A stretch of 64,000 nt of DNA from Glycomyces luteolus (GCF_027622875.1 NZ_JAPZVP010000013.1:62001-126000); one strand, 5' to 3'; shown: positions 1 through 8,911, counted from the first letter of the stretch. Translations and numbers: made by a program. Notes: generated from the letters alone by a model not told the origin.

Positions 1-978
1 GACCGGGTGCCGGGCCTCATGCACGTCCAGTTCGGCGACTACCACGTGAACGACATCGAGTTCGTCGCCGCATTCGACGTCGACGCCAAGAAGGTCGGCC
101 AGGACCTGGCAAGCGCGATCTTCGCGTCGGAGAACAACACCATCAAGTTCGCCGACGTGCCTCCGACCGGCGTCCCGGTGCTGCGGGGCCCGACCCACGA
201 CGGCTTGGGCGAGTACTACACCGAGATGGTCACCGAGTCCACCGACGAGCCGGTCGACGTCGTCGCCGCGCTCAAAGCGGCGAAGACGGACGTCGTGGTC
301 TGCTACCTGCCCGTGGGCAGCGAGAAGGCCGCGAAGTTCTACGCGCAGGCCGCGATCGACGCGGGCGCCGCGTTCGTGAACGCCCTCCCCGTGTTCATCG
401 CCTCCGACCCCGAATGGGCCCAGAAGTTCACCGACGCGGGCATCCCGATCGTCGGCGACGACATCAAGTCGCAGGTCGGCGCCACCATCGTGCACCGCGT
501 GCTGGCGAAGCTGTTCGAAGACCGCGGCGTGCGCCTCGACCGCACGTACCAGCTGAACTTCGGCGGCAACATGGACTTCATGAACATGCTCGAGCGCAGC
601 CGCCTCAAGAGCAAGAAGATCTCCAAGACCCAGGCCGTGACCTCGCAGATCCCGCACGAGATGCTCGGCGCCGACGTGCACATCGGCCCGTCGGACCACG
701 TCCCGTGGCTGACCGACCGCAAGTGGGCGTACATCCGCCTGGAGGGCACCACCTTCGGCGACGTGCCCCTCAACGCGGAGCTCAAGCTCGAAGTGTGGGA
801 CTCGCCGAACTCCGCGGGCGTCATCATCGACGCCGTCCGCGCGGCGAAGATCGCCCTCGACCGCGGCCACGGCGGCCCGGTCGAATCGGCCTCCAGCTAC
901 TTCATGAAGTCGCCGGCCAAGCAGTTCTCCGACGAAGAAGCTCGCATCTCCGTCGAGAACTTCATCGCGGGCCTGTAA
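1..978 (+). CDS. ino1: myo-inositol-1-phosphate synthase (5' partial)
   Basis: Converts D-glucose 6-phosphate to 1D-myo-inositol 3-phosphate with NAD as internal redox cofactor, feeding mycothiol and phosphatidylinositol synthesis in actinobacteria. The frame is open to the left edge, so the N-terminus with the first glycine-rich strand (perhaps 35-40 residues of an about 360-residue family) lies outside. Visible hallmarks are [24 protein letters not shown], the lysine-rich [22 protein letters not shown] and a conserved C-terminal domain ending VENFIAGL. A strong hairpin begins 13 bases after the stop. Identification is secure; only the start is missing. Confidence 0.96.
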   Translation, partial: DRVPGLMHVQFGDYHVNDIEFVAAFDVDAKKVGQDLASAIFASENNTIKFADVPPTGVPVLRGPTHDGLGEYYTEMVTESTDEPVDVVAALKAAKTDVVVCYLPVGSEKAAKFYAQAAIDAGAAFVNALPVFIASDPEWAQKFTDAGIPIVGDDIKSQVGATIVHRVLAKLFEDRGVRLDRTYQLNFGGNMDFMNMLERSRLKSKKISKTQAVTSQIPHEMLGADVHIGPSDHVPWLTDRKWAYIRLEGTTFGDVPLNAELKLEVWDSPNSAGVIIDAVRAAKIALDRGHGGPVESASSYFMKSPAKQFSDEEARISVENFIAGL

Positions 979-991
979 GCCCTACACACTC

Positions 992-1030
992 CCAAGGGGG
1001 ACTCCGTATGCAAATCGGGGTCCCCCTTGG
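992..1030 (+). terminator. hairpin terminator after ino1
   Basis: Arms 992-1006 and 1016-1030 pair over 15 bp with one G-U, around a 9-nt loop. There is no U tract, as is common in high-GC actinobacteria. An in-frame ATG for the next gene at 1008 lies inside the loop, which argues against using that start. Confidence 0.8.
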
Positions 1031-1043
1031 CATTCACCGGAGT

Positions 1044-1049
1044 TATCCT
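1044..1049 (+). promoter_or_regulatory. -10 box, leaderless promoter of MFS gene
   Basis: TATCCT ends six bases before the ATG at 1056. No Shine-Dalgarno sequence is suitably placed, so a leaderless transcript starting at the ATG is the simplest reading. Confidence 0.5.
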
Positions 1050-1055
1050 CGGACA

Positions 1056-2405
1056 ATGCGCACCGACGGCCACGTTCGGAACCTCGCGAGCAACCGCCGA
1101 TTCAGGCACCTGCTGGCGGTGCGGCTGACGTCCCAAGCGGCCGACGGCATGTTCCAGGCCTCCCTCGCGCTCTCCGTCTTCTTCAACCCCGCCCTCGGCG
1201 AAGCGAGCGACCCGTTCCGGTACGCCGCCGCCGTCGCGATCCTCCTCGGCCCGTACTCCCTGCTCGGACCCTACGTCGGCACCGTCCTCGACCGGTTCAG
1301 CCGCCGCAACCTCATCGGCGGCGCGAACCTCGCCCGGGCCGCGCTCATGATCGTCATCTGCCTGACCCTCCCCGGCGGCTTCAACTGGTCCTGGGTGCTG
1401 TGCGCCATGATCGTGCTCGCCGCCAACCGGTTCGTGCTCGCCGGACTCGGCGCCGCCCACCCCCAGGTCGTCCCCGCCAAAGACCTCGTCACCGCCAACT
1501 CCCTCGCCTCCACCCTCGGCGCGCTCGCCTACGGCCTCGGCCTGGCCACCACCGGCATCGCGAAACTCCTCGACTCCGGGGTGTCCTACTCGATGCTCGC
1601 GCTGGCCGCCGGGGTCGGGTACCTCGCCTCGGCGTGCATCGTGGGGGCCTCGTTCCGCCGCCCCGACCTCGGCCCGCCCGTGGACGAGGACGCGCCGACG
1701 GGCCTGTGGCGCGGTATCGCCCAGACCAGCTCGGGCATGTGGGAGGGGTTCAAGCACCTCGGCCGCCGCAGAGGACCCGCCCTCGCCATGGCCGTGCAGG
1801 GCCTGCACCGGTTCCTGTACGGGATCGTGTTCATCATCGCGATCGCCCTGTTCATGGGCTTCTTCTGGGACGTGGAGTCGGACCCGACCCGCACCACCAC
1901 GATCTCGTGGCTGCTGGTCCTCGCCGTCCTCGGCAACGTCGGCGTCCTCGCGGCGGCGATCGCCACCCCGCGCGCGACCCGCGTCTGGGGGCCCAAGAAC
2001 TGGATCGTCGTGCTCATGGCGCTGTGCGCGGTCGTCGCCGCCTCGCTCTCGGGCACGATGAAGCCGGTCATGTTCGCCGTCGCGGTCCTCCTGGTGAACG
2101 TCGCCTCCCAGGGCCTGAAGATCACTGTGGACACGAGCATCCAGCGCGGCGTCGAGGACGCCTACCGCGGGCGCGTCTTCAGCGTCAACGACACCGTCTA
2201 CAACGTCGGCTATCTCGCCGGCCTCTTCGCGGCCGCGTTCGTCGTCCCCGAGAACGGCTACGCGCCCGGCACCCTCGTCGGCGTAGCGCTTTCCTACGGT
2301 CTGATCTGCGTCGGATACGCCTACCTCGCTCGAGACGAGGCACCGTACGATTCACAGACATGGACCCCCGCCGCGACCGAAGCGAGACCGAGCACGAACC
2401 CGTAG
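1056..2405 (+). CDS. MFS transporter
   Basis: A 449-residue polytopic membrane protein with about 12 predicted helices and an MFS-like loop between helices 2 and 3 (LDRFSRRNLIGGANLARA). Later it has GRVFSVNDTVYNVGYLAG, as in the TMS-type/antiporter MFS branch found in many actinobacteria. The substrate cannot be told. I chose ATG 1056 because a -10 box lies six bases upstream and the only earlier in-frame ATG (1008) is inside the ino1 terminator loop. The 3' end overlaps the start of the cyclophilin gene by 46 bases, so the two may be partly cotranscribed. Confidence 0.88.
   Translation: MRTDGHVRNLASNRRFRHLLAVRLTSQAADGMFQASLALSVFFNPALGEASDPFRYAAAVAILLGPYSLLGPYVGTVLDRFSRRNLIGGANLARAALMIVICLTLPGGFNWSWVLCAMIVLAANRFVLAGLGAAHPQVVPAKDLVTANSLASTLGALAYGLGLATTGIAKLLDSGVSYSMLALAAGVGYLASACIVGASFRRPDLGPPVDEDAPTGLWRGIAQTSSGMWEGFKHLGRRRGPALAMAVQGLHRFLYGIVFIIAIALFMGFFWDVESDPTRTTTISWLLVLAVLGNVGVLAAAIATPRATRVWGPKNWIVVLMALCAVVAASLSGTMKPVMFAVAVLLVNVASQGLKITVDTSIQRGVEDAYRGRVFSVNDTVYNVGYLAGLFAAAFVVPENGYAPGTLVGVALSYGLICVGYAYLARDEAPYDSQTWTPAATEARPSTNP
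2346..2351 (+). promoter_or_regulatory. possible -10 box for the cyclophilin gene
   Basis: TACGAT inside the end of the MFS gene is eight bases before ATG 2360, a spacing near the leaderless pattern seen repeatedly in this window. Confidence 0.35.
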
Positions 2406-3337
2406 CGTCGAATCCCTACCGCGGTACGGCCCCGTGGCAGCGCGAGGGCACCGGCAGCTGGAAGCGCGGACTCGCCGGACTCGGCGCGGTCGTCCTCACC
2501 GCCGGCTCGATCGCCGCGGTCGCCTGGCTCGCCTTCCGCGACGGCGGCGGCGAGGCCGGGGAGACCGGCGAGGTCATCGCCGAGCAGTGCAGCGTCACCC
2601 AAGCCGACGACGCCGGGCAGGGCGCCGACCCGATGGAACCGGGCACCCCCGCCGAACGCTCCCTCGCCACCGTCCAGACCAACTACGGCGAGATCGTCGT
2701 GCTCCTCTGGGGCGACCTCGCCCCCTGCGGCGTCCAGGCCTTCACGCACCTCTCGCAGACCGCGTTCTACGCCTCGCACGAATGCGACCGGATCACCACG
2801 CAGACCGTCGCCCCGACCGCGATCCTCCGCTGCGGCAGCCCCGGCACCGATCCCGAGACCGAGGAGTCGCACGGACCGGGCTGGCGCTTCCAGGCCGAGA
2901 CCGGCATGGCCGGCAACGACGTCTCCGACGTCCTCGCCCTCATCACCGACGAGCAGGGCCGGGCGGGCAGCTCCTTCGCGCTCATCCGCGGCGCGGCCGT
3001 CCCCACCCCCGGCGTCAGCGTCATCGGCGGCATCGTCGACGGCTACGAAGTGCTCGACCAGATCGCGGCCCTCACCGAGACCGTGGAATACGACGGCACG
3101 CCGCCCGTTCCCGTCGAGATCTGGGGCGTCACCATCAGCGACGTCGAAGGCCTCCCGACCGCTCCCGCGCCGACCGGCGAAACCCCCGGGCTCCCAACGG
3201 GAACCGCGACCCCGCCCCTCGGCGCGACCACCCCGCCCGGCGGCACCCCGAGCGGCACCCCCACGGGCACCGCGACACCAACAGGGTCCGCCACCGGCAC
3301 CGCGACGCCCACCGGCACCGCCACCACCGGCGGCTGA
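2360..3337 (+). CDS. membrane-anchored cyclophilin-like peptidyl-prolyl isomerase
   Basis: A 325-residue protein with a short cytoplasmic N-terminus, one membrane helix at about residues 37-59, and an extracellular cyclophilin-like domain at roughly 95-265 (TNYGEIVVLLWGDLAP, FTHLSQTAFYASHECDRI, SFALI, GVSVIGGIVDGYEVLDQI). It ends in a Thr/Pro/Gly-rich low-complexity tail of repeated TPTGTA-like units that may span or bind the wall. The usual catalytic Arg/Phe/Trp set of cyclophilins is poorly kept, so it may act as a chaperone rather than an efficient isomerase. The gene starts inside the end of the MFS gene. Confidence 0.85.
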   Translation: MDPRRDRSETEHEPVASNPYRGTAPWQREGTGSWKRGLAGLGAVVLTAGSIAAVAWLAFRDGGGEAGETGEVIAEQCSVTQADDAGQGADPMEPGTPAERSLATVQTNYGEIVVLLWGDLAPCGVQAFTHLSQTAFYASHECDRITTQTVAPTAILRCGSPGTDPETEESHGPGWRFQAETGMAGNDVSDVLALITDEQGRAGSSFALIRGAAVPTPGVSVIGGIVDGYEVLDQIAALTETVEYDGTPPVPVEIWGVTISDVEGLPTAPAPTGETPGLPTGTATPPLGATTPPGGTPSGTPTGTATPTGSATGTATPTGTATTGG

Positions 3338-3347
3338 GCCGCGGCCG

Positions 3348-4031
3348 TCAGTCCGAGGACTCGGCGCCCGAACCGTTCCGCTTGGCGTACTTGTCGACGT
3401 ACTCCTGGCCCGTCAACCGGCGGATCGCGTCCATCACCTCGTCGGTGACGGCCCGGATCACCACCCGGTCGTTCTCCATGCCCTTGTACCGCGTGAAATC
3501 GAGCGGCTTGCCCACACGCACGCCCACCGGCGCCACCCGCGGCCGCGACTCGCCGATCGGCAGCACCTTCTCCGTCCCGATCAACCCCACCGGGATCACC
3601 GGCGCCCCCGACGTGAGCGCCAACCGCGCCACCCCCGGCTTGCCCCGGTACAGCCGCCCGTCAGGGGAGCGCGTGCCCTCAGGGAAGATCGCGAACACCC
3701 GGCCCTCCTCGAGCACCTCGAGCGACGGCTCCAGGGAAGCGGCGCTCTTGCGACCGCCCGAGCGGTCCACGGCCACCTGGCCCAGCGCCTTCACCGTCGA
3801 CGAGATCAGCTTGCCCTTCAGGCCCGCACCCGTGAAGTACTCGATCTTCGCCATCGTCGCGATGTGCCGCTTGGTGGTCAGACCCAGGAAATAGTGGTCG
3901 GCCACGGAGAGGTGGTTGGACGCCAGGATGACCGGACCGTCCTCCGGGATGTTCTCTTTCCCGTCGATCCAAGGCCTGTAGATGAGCTTGATGGTCGGCG
4001 CGGCCGTCCATTGCAACGTCTTGTACAGCAC
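3348..4031 (-). CDS. PlsC-type 1-acyl-sn-glycerol-3-phosphate acyltransferase
   Basis: Acylates lysophosphatidic acid or a related acceptor at the inner membrane face. The family motifs are clear: HLSVAD (HX4D) after ILASN, the FPEGTRSPDG block, and VIPVGLIGTEKVLP. The C-terminus is polar. Length (227 residues) is normal. I chose the GTG at 4031 because GGAGAG lies nine bases upstream; a TTG 57 bases earlier (4088) keeps the frame but has no support. It converges on the cyclophilin gene, separated by ten bases. Which lysolipid it uses cannot be decided. Confidence 0.9.
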   Translation of the reverse strand: MLYKTLQWTAAPTIKLIYRPWIDGKENIPEDGPVILASNHLSVADHYFLGLTTKRHIATMAKIEYFTGAGLKGKLISSTVKALGQVAVDRSGGRKSAASLEPSLEVLEEGRVFAIFPEGTRSPDGRLYRGKPGVARLALTSGAPVIPVGLIGTEKVLPIGESRPRVAPVGVRVGKPLDFTRYKGMENDRVVIRAVTDEVMDAIRRLTGQEYVDKYAKRNGSGAESSD

Positions 4032-4233
4032 CGTGTTCAGCTCTCCAGTGGTCTCACCCCGACCGCGGGAAACGTCGGGGCCGCGCAAATTAACGGCTCG
4101 CGGGCTTCGCCGTGGCTACCAATTATGGCTCGCGGAACGCACGGGGCGAAACCCTCGAACCACACTGGCCCCCGCCGCGGGCGCGGCCGGACCCGCCGGG
4201 AAGGCAGGCCCGAGTCTAAGGCATGAGGCAGCC

Positions 4234-4851
4234 CTACAGGTACTGACCAGGGTGGTGGTCGCGATCGTCACCGCGCGCCGCCCGCTCCGCCATCACGGCC
4301 CGGAGCTGCGGCGGAAGGTCCTCACCCGCGGGCAGGGCCTTCAACTCGCCCGAACGCATCTGGTCCAGCTGCAGGCGCGCCGCCATCTGCTGCGCCACCA
4401 GCGCGGCCTGGATGCCGTGGAACAGGCCCTCCAGCCAGCCCACGAGCTGGGCCTGCGCGATCCGCAGCTCGGCCTCGGTCGGGATCTCGTCGGCGCTGAA
4501 CGGCAGCGACAGCCGCTCCAGCTCGTCGCGCAGCTCCGGCGCCAGCCCGGACTCGAGCTCGGCGATCGAGCGGGCGTGGATGTCGCGCAGGCGCTGGCGT
4601 CCCTTGGCGTCGAGGTCGGCGGCGCGGACCTCTTCGAGGAGCTGCTTGATCATCGAGCCGACGCGCATGACCTTGGCGGGTTCGGGAACGAGCTTGGTCG
4701 GGTCGGACTCGTAGCGGTCCTCGCCGTCCACGTCCGGGGCGTCGGCATCGGTCTTCACCGGGTTGCCGTCGGCGTCGACGATGAACGGCTGGTCCTCCGA
4801 ATCGCGCTCCTCGTAGCCGCCCTGCTCCGGCTTGCTGTTCGCTTCACTCAT
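4234..4851 (-). CDS. bpa: bacterial proteasome activator Bpa/PafE
   Basis: An ATP-independent ring activator that opens the 20S proteasome gate for unfolded substrates. After an acidic, disordered N-terminus of about 45 residues comes the helical core (VMRVGSMIKQLLEEVRAADL, RLRDIHARSIAELE, LGWLEG-like and AARLQLDQMR segments). The protein ends GQYL, the HbYX-like tail with which Bpa docks into proteasome pockets. ATG 4851 is preferred over an upstream TTG. It implies a 20S proteasome and probably Pup ligation elsewhere in the genome. Confidence 0.93.
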   Translation of the reverse strand: MSEANSKPEQGGYEERDSEDQPFIVDADGNPVKTDADAPDVDGEDRYESDPTKLVPEPAKVMRVGSMIKQLLEEVRAADLDAKGRQRLRDIHARSIAELESGLAPELRDELERLSLPFSADEIPTEAELRIAQAQLVGWLEGLFHGIQAALVAQQMAARLQLDQMRSGELKALPAGEDLPPQLRAVMAERAARGDDRDHHPGQYL

Positions 4852-4961
4852 GGTTCGGTGTGGCCCCAAACGTCTCGATGCTGATCCGGTACCTCTTCCC
4901 GAGCCTAACGCGGAAGGTTCGCGGGGTGTTCCCGCTCGCGCCGGCCTTGAAGGAAGCGAAA

Positions 4962-4987
4962 GGCCCGGAGGTCGAAACCTCCGGGCC
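4962..4987 (-). terminator. terminator of tRNA-Leu
   Basis: An 11-bp perfect GC stem (4962-4972 with 4977-4987) closed on the minus strand by a UUCG tetraloop and followed there by TTTCGCTTCCTT. It starts eight bases after the tRNA 3' end. Confidence 0.85.
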
Positions 4988-4994
4988 CTGTCGG

Positions 4995-5077
4995 TGCGCG
5001 AGGGGGGACTTGAACCCCCACGTCCTTACGGACACTGGCACCTGAAGCCAGCGCGTCTGCCATTCCGCCACTCGCGC
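4995..5077 (-). tRNA. tRNA-Leu (anticodon CAG)
   Basis: Read on the minus strand, the acceptor arms GCGCGAG/CTCGCGC pair perfectly. The anticodon stem CTGGC/GCCAG closes a TTCAGGT loop with anticodon CAG. A long variable arm (GTCC-GTAA-GGAC) marks a class II leucine tRNA, and the T loop is TTCAAGT. The 83-nt gene includes discriminator A; CCA is not encoded. It reads CUG, the commonest leucine codon here. Confidence 0.97.
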
Positions 5078-5102
5078 GAGTGTTGGTACTTGCAACGCGA
5101 CG

Positions 5103-5132
5103 ATACTACCGTGCCCGGACCTGGGTGTTCAA
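5103..5132 (-). promoter_or_regulatory. promoter of tRNA-Leu
   Basis: On the minus strand TTGAAC (5127-5132) and TAGTAT (5103-5108) are separated by 18 bases. The -10 ends about 25 bases before the mature tRNA. Confidence 0.6.
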
Positions 5133-5164
5133 CGGGGTATTGCCCCGGTTGAGTTGCAGGCCAC

Positions 5165-6142
5165 TCACAGGAGGGTGCGCAGGCGCCCGACCGGTTGGTC
5201 GCCGCCGAACACTTCCGGCCACATGAGCGCGTCCACCTCGGGCTTGGCCTCTCGGGGGATCTCGAGCCCGGCGATGGCGGTGAGGGCGCGGAGGGCGACG
5301 GGCGTGGAGGCCCGGCCCGCGCCGTCGTCGATCTTGACGGCGACCGCGCCGACGCCGGGGGCGGCGAGCACGTGGACGCCTTCGGCGCCGCCCTTGGCGA
5401 GCAGGCCGGGGAGGGCGGTCATCATGCGGTGGTCGGGGCCGCGGGTGCCGTCGATGAGCTTCGGGTTGGCGCGCATGGCATCCGCGACGCGGCGTTCGTC
5501 GGTGCCGGCGGGGGCTCCGACGAGGCGGGAGAAGGCGCGCGCGATCCCGGCGAGGGAGACGGCGAGGACGGGCGCGCCGCAGCCGTCGACGCCGATCGAC
5601 TCGACCGTGTCGCCGGTGAGCTCTTGGACGGTGGCGATCACGAGCCGCTGGAGCGGGTGCTCGGGGTCGCGGTAGGTGGCGAGGTCCCATTCGTTCGCGG
5701 CGCAGGCCGCGAGCATCCCGGCGTGCTTGCCGGAGCAGTTCATGTAGACGCGGCGGGTTTCCCCGCCTTCGGTGATGACCGCGTTGCGGGCGGTCGGGTC
5801 GCTCGGCAGGTCGGCCGGGCATTGGAGGTGGTCCTCGCCGAGTCCGGCGCCGCCGAGCACGGAGGCGACCTGGGCGAGGTGGAACGGCTCGCCGCGGTGG
5901 CTGGCGGAGGCGATGGCGAGGTCGGCCTCGGTGCCGGGGGCCCAGCCGGCGCGGAGCATGGCGAGGGCCTGCATCGGCTTGTTGGAGGAGCGGGGGAAGA
6001 CCGCGGAACCGGTGTCGCCGATCGAGGCGAGGAGGTTCCCGGACGGGTCGGTGACGGCGACGCTGCCTCGGTGGAGGCTCTCGGCGAATCCGGACCGGAC
6101 GATCTCGGCGACGGGTTCGCCGCCGCGGTAGGAAGCACTCAT
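5165..6142 (-). CDS. L-asparaginase II family protein (PF06089 type)
   Basis: A 325-residue protein of the asparaginase II/thermolabile family, which is unrelated to EcAII and hydrolyses L-asparagine to aspartate and ammonia. Recognisable blocks are RSGFAESLHRGSVAV, FPRSSNKPMQALAML, ASASHRGEP, NCSGKHAGMLA (with a serine in the conserved CSGKH motif), VDGCGAPVLAVSL and the late glycine-rich GVGAVAVKIDDGAG. It is probably cytoplasmic, since no signal peptide is visible. The start at 6142 is supported by TAACCT six bases upstream, a leaderless promoter. It is transcribed towards the tRNA. Confidence 0.88.
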   Translation of the reverse strand: MSASYRGGEPVAEIVRSGFAESLHRGSVAVTDPSGNLLASIGDTGSAVFPRSSNKPMQALAMLRAGWAPGTEADLAIASASHRGEPFHLAQVASVLGGAGLGEDHLQCPADLPSDPTARNAVITEGGETRRVYMNCSGKHAGMLAACAANEWDLATYRDPEHPLQRLVIATVQELTGDTVESIGVDGCGAPVLAVSLAGIARAFSRLVGAPAGTDERRVADAMRANPKLIDGTRGPDHRMMTALPGLLAKGGAEGVHVLAAPGVGAVAVKIDDGAGRASTPVALRALTAIAGLEIPREAKPEVDALMWPEVFGGDQPVGRLRTLL

Positions 6143-6148
6143 ACCGCG

Positions 6149-6154
6149 AGGTTA
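6149..6154 (-). promoter_or_regulatory. -10 box, leaderless promoter of asparaginase
   Basis: TAACCT on the minus strand with exactly six bases to ATG 6142. Confidence 0.55.
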
Positions 6155-6163
6155 ACCGCAGTG

Positions 6164-7234
6164 TCACTGGCGCGCTGCCTGATCGCCCACGATGAGACGC
6201 GCGTCAGTGTCGTCGGCGACGTTCCGCTTGAGCATGGCGAGCGCGATCTGGCCGAGTTCGTAGTGCTGCACGGCGGTGCCGATGGTGCCGACCTGCTTGT
6301 CGCCCATGGTGATCGGGGTGCCGTGGGCGGGCGGGTGCTCGTCGGTGCCGTCGAGGTGGAGCATGACGAGGCGGCGGGGCGGCTGGCCGAGGTGGTGGAC
6401 CTTGGCGACGGTCTCCTGGCCGCGGTAGCAGCCCTTGTCGAGGTGCACGGCGGCGGCGAGCCAGTGGTGCACCTCGTGCGGGACGGTCTTCTCGTCGGTG
6501 TCGATTCCGAAGGCGGGCAAGCCGGCCGCGACTCGGAGGGCGTCCCAGGCCCAGGTGCCGGCGTACTTGCCGGGATCGGCGTCCTTCGATTCGGCTTCGA
6601 ACTGCTCGCGGCTGACGAGCACGTCGACGGTGTAGACGCCGAGGGCGTCGGTGCGGCGGCTCCATCCTGCGGTGTCGCCGTGCGCGCGGCCCGGGTAGAC
6701 GGAGGTGGGGACCTTGAGAATGTCCTTCGACACGAACTTGGCGACCGGGATCGGCTGCACCACCGGGGTGTCGCCGTCCACGCTGTGGTCGGGGCCGGGG
6801 TGGGTGTAGGTGAACATGGCCCACTCGCCGGAGGCGTCCGCGACGTCGACCTCGGTGCGGAACTTCATGAGCTGCAGGTACTTCAGGAGCGCTTCGCCGC
6901 GGCCGGGCTCGGTGTCGAGCCAGGTGGTCTGGCCGTCGTCGTAGAGGTTCGCGTGGTGTTCGACGCGTCCTGTCGGCGAGAGGATGAGCGCCTCGGTGCC
7001 CTCGTGGGGATTGAGGTTGGTGAGCTGCTGGGTGCTGAGCGAATGGAGCCATTCGAGGCGCGCCGACCCGGTGACCGTGATGATGTCGCGGTCGGAGCGG
7101 TCGAAGATCGCGGCGGTCTCCATCGCCTTGCGCTGCTCGGTGAGCGGGCCGCCGTAGTGCCAGGCGGTGCGACCGCCGGCGTTGGCGACGGCGCCGGGAA
7201 GGCTGAGCAGCGGGGACGGGGTCGTCTCGGTCAT
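6164..7234 (-). CDS. ygfZ: YgfZ/GcvT folate-binding Fe-S assembly protein
   Basis: A folate-dependent protein that supports maturation of some iron-sulfur enzymes. The 356 residues show the GcvT-like fold: AIFDRSDRDIITVTG, LEWLHSLSTQQLTNL, then the diagnostic KGCYRGQETVAKVHHLG (KGCYxGQE motif of YgfZ) and PPRRLVMLHLDG. ATG 7234 is set by GGAGAAGG upstream and by an ATGA overlap with the fur stop, so the gene is translationally coupled to fur. pabC, a folate biosynthesis gene, lies just across the divergent promoter, a sensible neighbour for a folate-binding protein. Confidence 0.93.
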   Translation of the reverse strand: MTETTPSPLLSLPGAVANAGGRTAWHYGGPLTEQRKAMETAAIFDRSDRDIITVTGSARLEWLHSLSTQQLTNLNPHEGTEALILSPTGRVEHHANLYDDGQTTWLDTEPGRGEALLKYLQLMKFRTEVDVADASGEWAMFTYTHPGPDHSVDGDTPVVQPIPVAKFVSKDILKVPTSVYPGRAHGDTAGWSRRTDALGVYTVDVLVSREQFEAESKDADPGKYAGTWAWDALRVAAGLPAFGIDTDEKTVPHEVHHWLAAAVHLDKGCYRGQETVAKVHHLGQPPRRLVMLHLDGTDEHPPAHGTPITMGDKQVGTIGTAVQHYELGQIALAMLKRNVADDTDARLIVGDQAARQ

Positions 7235-7671
7235 CGTTCCTTCTCCAGGCATTCGGCGCAGGTCCCGAACACGGCGACGTGGCCGATGTCCATGACGAAC
7301 CCGCTGGCGTCGGCGACTTCCTCGCGCGCGTTCGCGAACAGGGCAGGGTCGACTTCGGTGATCCGGCCGCAGCGGTGGCACACGAGGTGGGCGTGGCCGC
7401 GGTCGCCTGACAGATGGTACGTCGGGGCGCCGTGGGAGAGGTGGGTGTGCGAGACGAGCTGGAGCTCTTCGAGCAGGTCGAGGGTGCGGTAGACGGTGGT
7501 GATGTTCACACCTTCGACCTGGCCGCGGATGCGCTCGTGGATCTGCTCGGGGGTCGCGTGCCCGAGCGCGCGGACGGCTTCCAGGACGAGCTGGCGCTGA
7601 GCGGTCATGCGCAGCCCCTTGGCGCGCAGCACCGCGGCCAGTTCGGTCTCCGCCTCGGCTTCGGTGGGCAT
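7231..7671 (-). CDS. Fur-family metal-dependent repressor
   Basis: A 146-residue Fur-family regulator. The N-terminal winged helix (LRMTAQRQLVLEAVRAL, HATPEQIHERIR, VNITTVYRTLDLLEEL) is followed by the metal-binding dimer domain with HLSGDRGHAHLVCHRCG and a C-terminal CAEC, giving the two CXXC zinc-type pairs. Fur and Zur cannot be separated from sequence alone; the late HXH-rich segment fits either. ATG 7671 is supported by TACGAT six bases upstream. Its stop overlaps the ygfZ start by four bases, so the repressor is the first gene of the pair and probably autoregulated. Confidence 0.9.
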   Translation of the reverse strand: MPTEAEAETELAAVLRAKGLRMTAQRQLVLEAVRALGHATPEQIHERIRGQVEGVNITTVYRTLDLLEELQLVSHTHLSHGAPTYHLSGDRGHAHLVCHRCGRITEVDPALFANAREEVADASGFVMDIGHVAVFGTCAECLEKER

Positions 7672-7677
7672 AAGTGC

Positions 7678-7683
7678 ATCGTA
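7678..7683 (-). promoter_or_regulatory. -10 box, leaderless promoter of fur-ygfZ
   Basis: TACGAT on the minus strand, six bases from ATG 7671. It lies between fur and dispersed-repeat copy 1. Confidence 0.55.
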
Positions 7684-7704
7684 CTGCGCCCGCGCGGAAA
7701 CACG

Positions 7705-7813
7705 TTCGGGTGACAAGGGCGCCGCGGGGGCCGGTTTTTGTCGGACCCGGGCGGGATGTTTGCGGCGGACCCTTCGTTCCCCTCCAGTGGTGGGTGGGGG
7801 TTTGTGGACGGGG
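7705..7813 (+). repeat. dispersed 110-bp repeat, copy 1
   Basis: Runs from TTCGGGTGACAA through TTGTCGGACCCGG to GTGGTGGGTGGGGGTTTGTGG. By hand alignment it differs from copy 2 (10471-10580, opposite strand) at about 8 of 109 positions, only one of them in the last 75. It sits in the fur/pabC divergent gap. Related, more diverged copies occur at 18551-18647 and 57947-58086. Confidence 0.85.
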
Positions 7814-7909
7814 ATCCACCGACGGCCGAAGCGGCTGCGGAGTGGCGTCGCCGGGACCGACACGGCCTCGCGGCGGCGGCCCCGCCCCGCCGAGGAGCAG
7901 AATGAGCTC

Positions 7910-8764
7910 ATGGCACTAGTGACCGCAGTACTGCACCGCGGCGTCGTCGACTCCGACGCGCCGCTCCTGTGCGCCGACGACCTCGGAGTCCTCCGGGGCG
8001 ACGGCGTCTTCGAGACCATCAACGTCCGCGCCGGTCAGGCGTTCCTGCTTTCGGAGCACCTCGACCGGATGGCGAACTCGGCGCGCCGCATGGAGTTCGA
8101 GCTGCCCGCGAAGGCGGAGATGGCCGAGCTCGCCGAGCAGGCCCTGGAGGCCTGGCGCGAGCGGGCCGACGGCGAGGGCGCGCTGCGCCTGGTCGCCACC
8201 CGCGGCCGCGAGCACGGCGGCCCGCCCACTGTCTACGCGACGGTGGACCCCGTTCCGCGCGAGCGCATCCTGCCGCGCCGGGACGGCCTGAAGATCGCCA
8301 CGGCGACCTTGGGGGTGAATGCCGATGCGCGGGGTGAAGCCCCGTGGCTTCTAGGCGGCGTCAAAGCCCTGTCGTACGCGTCGATGATGGCGGTGACCCG
8401 CTGGGCGAAGACCCAGGGAGCCGATGACGCCCTGTGGGTCTCGGCCGACGGCTTCGCCCTGGAGGGCCCGACCTCGTCGCTGCTGTGGCTCGAGGGCGAC
8501 ACGCTCTGCACGACGCCGACCTCGACGGGGATCCTGCCGGGCACGACGAGCGCGTATCTGCTGGAGCAGGCTCCGAAGGCGGGGCTGAAGACGGTCGAGA
8601 AGCTGATCTCGGTGGGGGACTTGAAGAATGCCGAGGCGGCGTGGCTGAGCTCCTCCGTACGAGGTGTGGCCTTCATCACCCAGATCGATGGCGAAGCTGT
8701 GGCTCAGCGCCCTGACATCACGGCTGAGCTGGACAAACTCGCGGGTTTCGAGGTCCCCGAGTAA
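7910..8764 (+). CDS. pabC: aminodeoxychorismate lyase / class IV PLP aminotransferase
   Basis: A 284-residue fold-type IV PLP enzyme that most likely cleaves 4-amino-4-deoxychorismate to p-aminobenzoate and pyruvate in folate synthesis. Visible features are DDLGVLRGDGVFETINVRAG, SEHLDRMANSARRM, the PLP lysine in GGVKALSYASMMA and PTSSLLWLEGDTLCTTPTS. Class IV aminotransferases of branched-chain or D-amino acids look similar, but length and the ygfZ neighbourhood favour PabC. ATG 7910 follows GAGGAG by about 13 bases. The product is cytoplasmic. Confidence 0.85.
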   Translation: MALVTAVLHRGVVDSDAPLLCADDLGVLRGDGVFETINVRAGQAFLLSEHLDRMANSARRMEFELPAKAEMAELAEQALEAWRERADGEGALRLVATRGREHGGPPTVYATVDPVPRERILPRRDGLKIATATLGVNADARGEAPWLLGGVKALSYASMMAVTRWAKTQGADDALWVSADGFALEGPTSSLLWLEGDTLCTTPTSTGILPGTTSAYLLEQAPKAGLKTVEKLISVGDLKNAEAAWLSSSVRGVAFITQIDGEAVAQRPDITAELDKLAGFEVPE

Positions 8765-8911
8765 CGGTTTGACATCGTTTCCCAGGTTCTTCTCAGGCTC
8801 AACACAGGCCACGCCCAGAGACGGTCCTCATAGTAATGAGTGTTCCGGTCACGCCGACAAGCCAAACGGACGGACATGGGCAGTCTTCCGGGAGGCACGG
8901 AACAATCCGGG

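Noticed and set aside
1008-1056. Earlier ATG start for the MFS gene at 1008
   Set aside because: It sits in the loop of the ino1 terminator, and a -10 box marks 1056.
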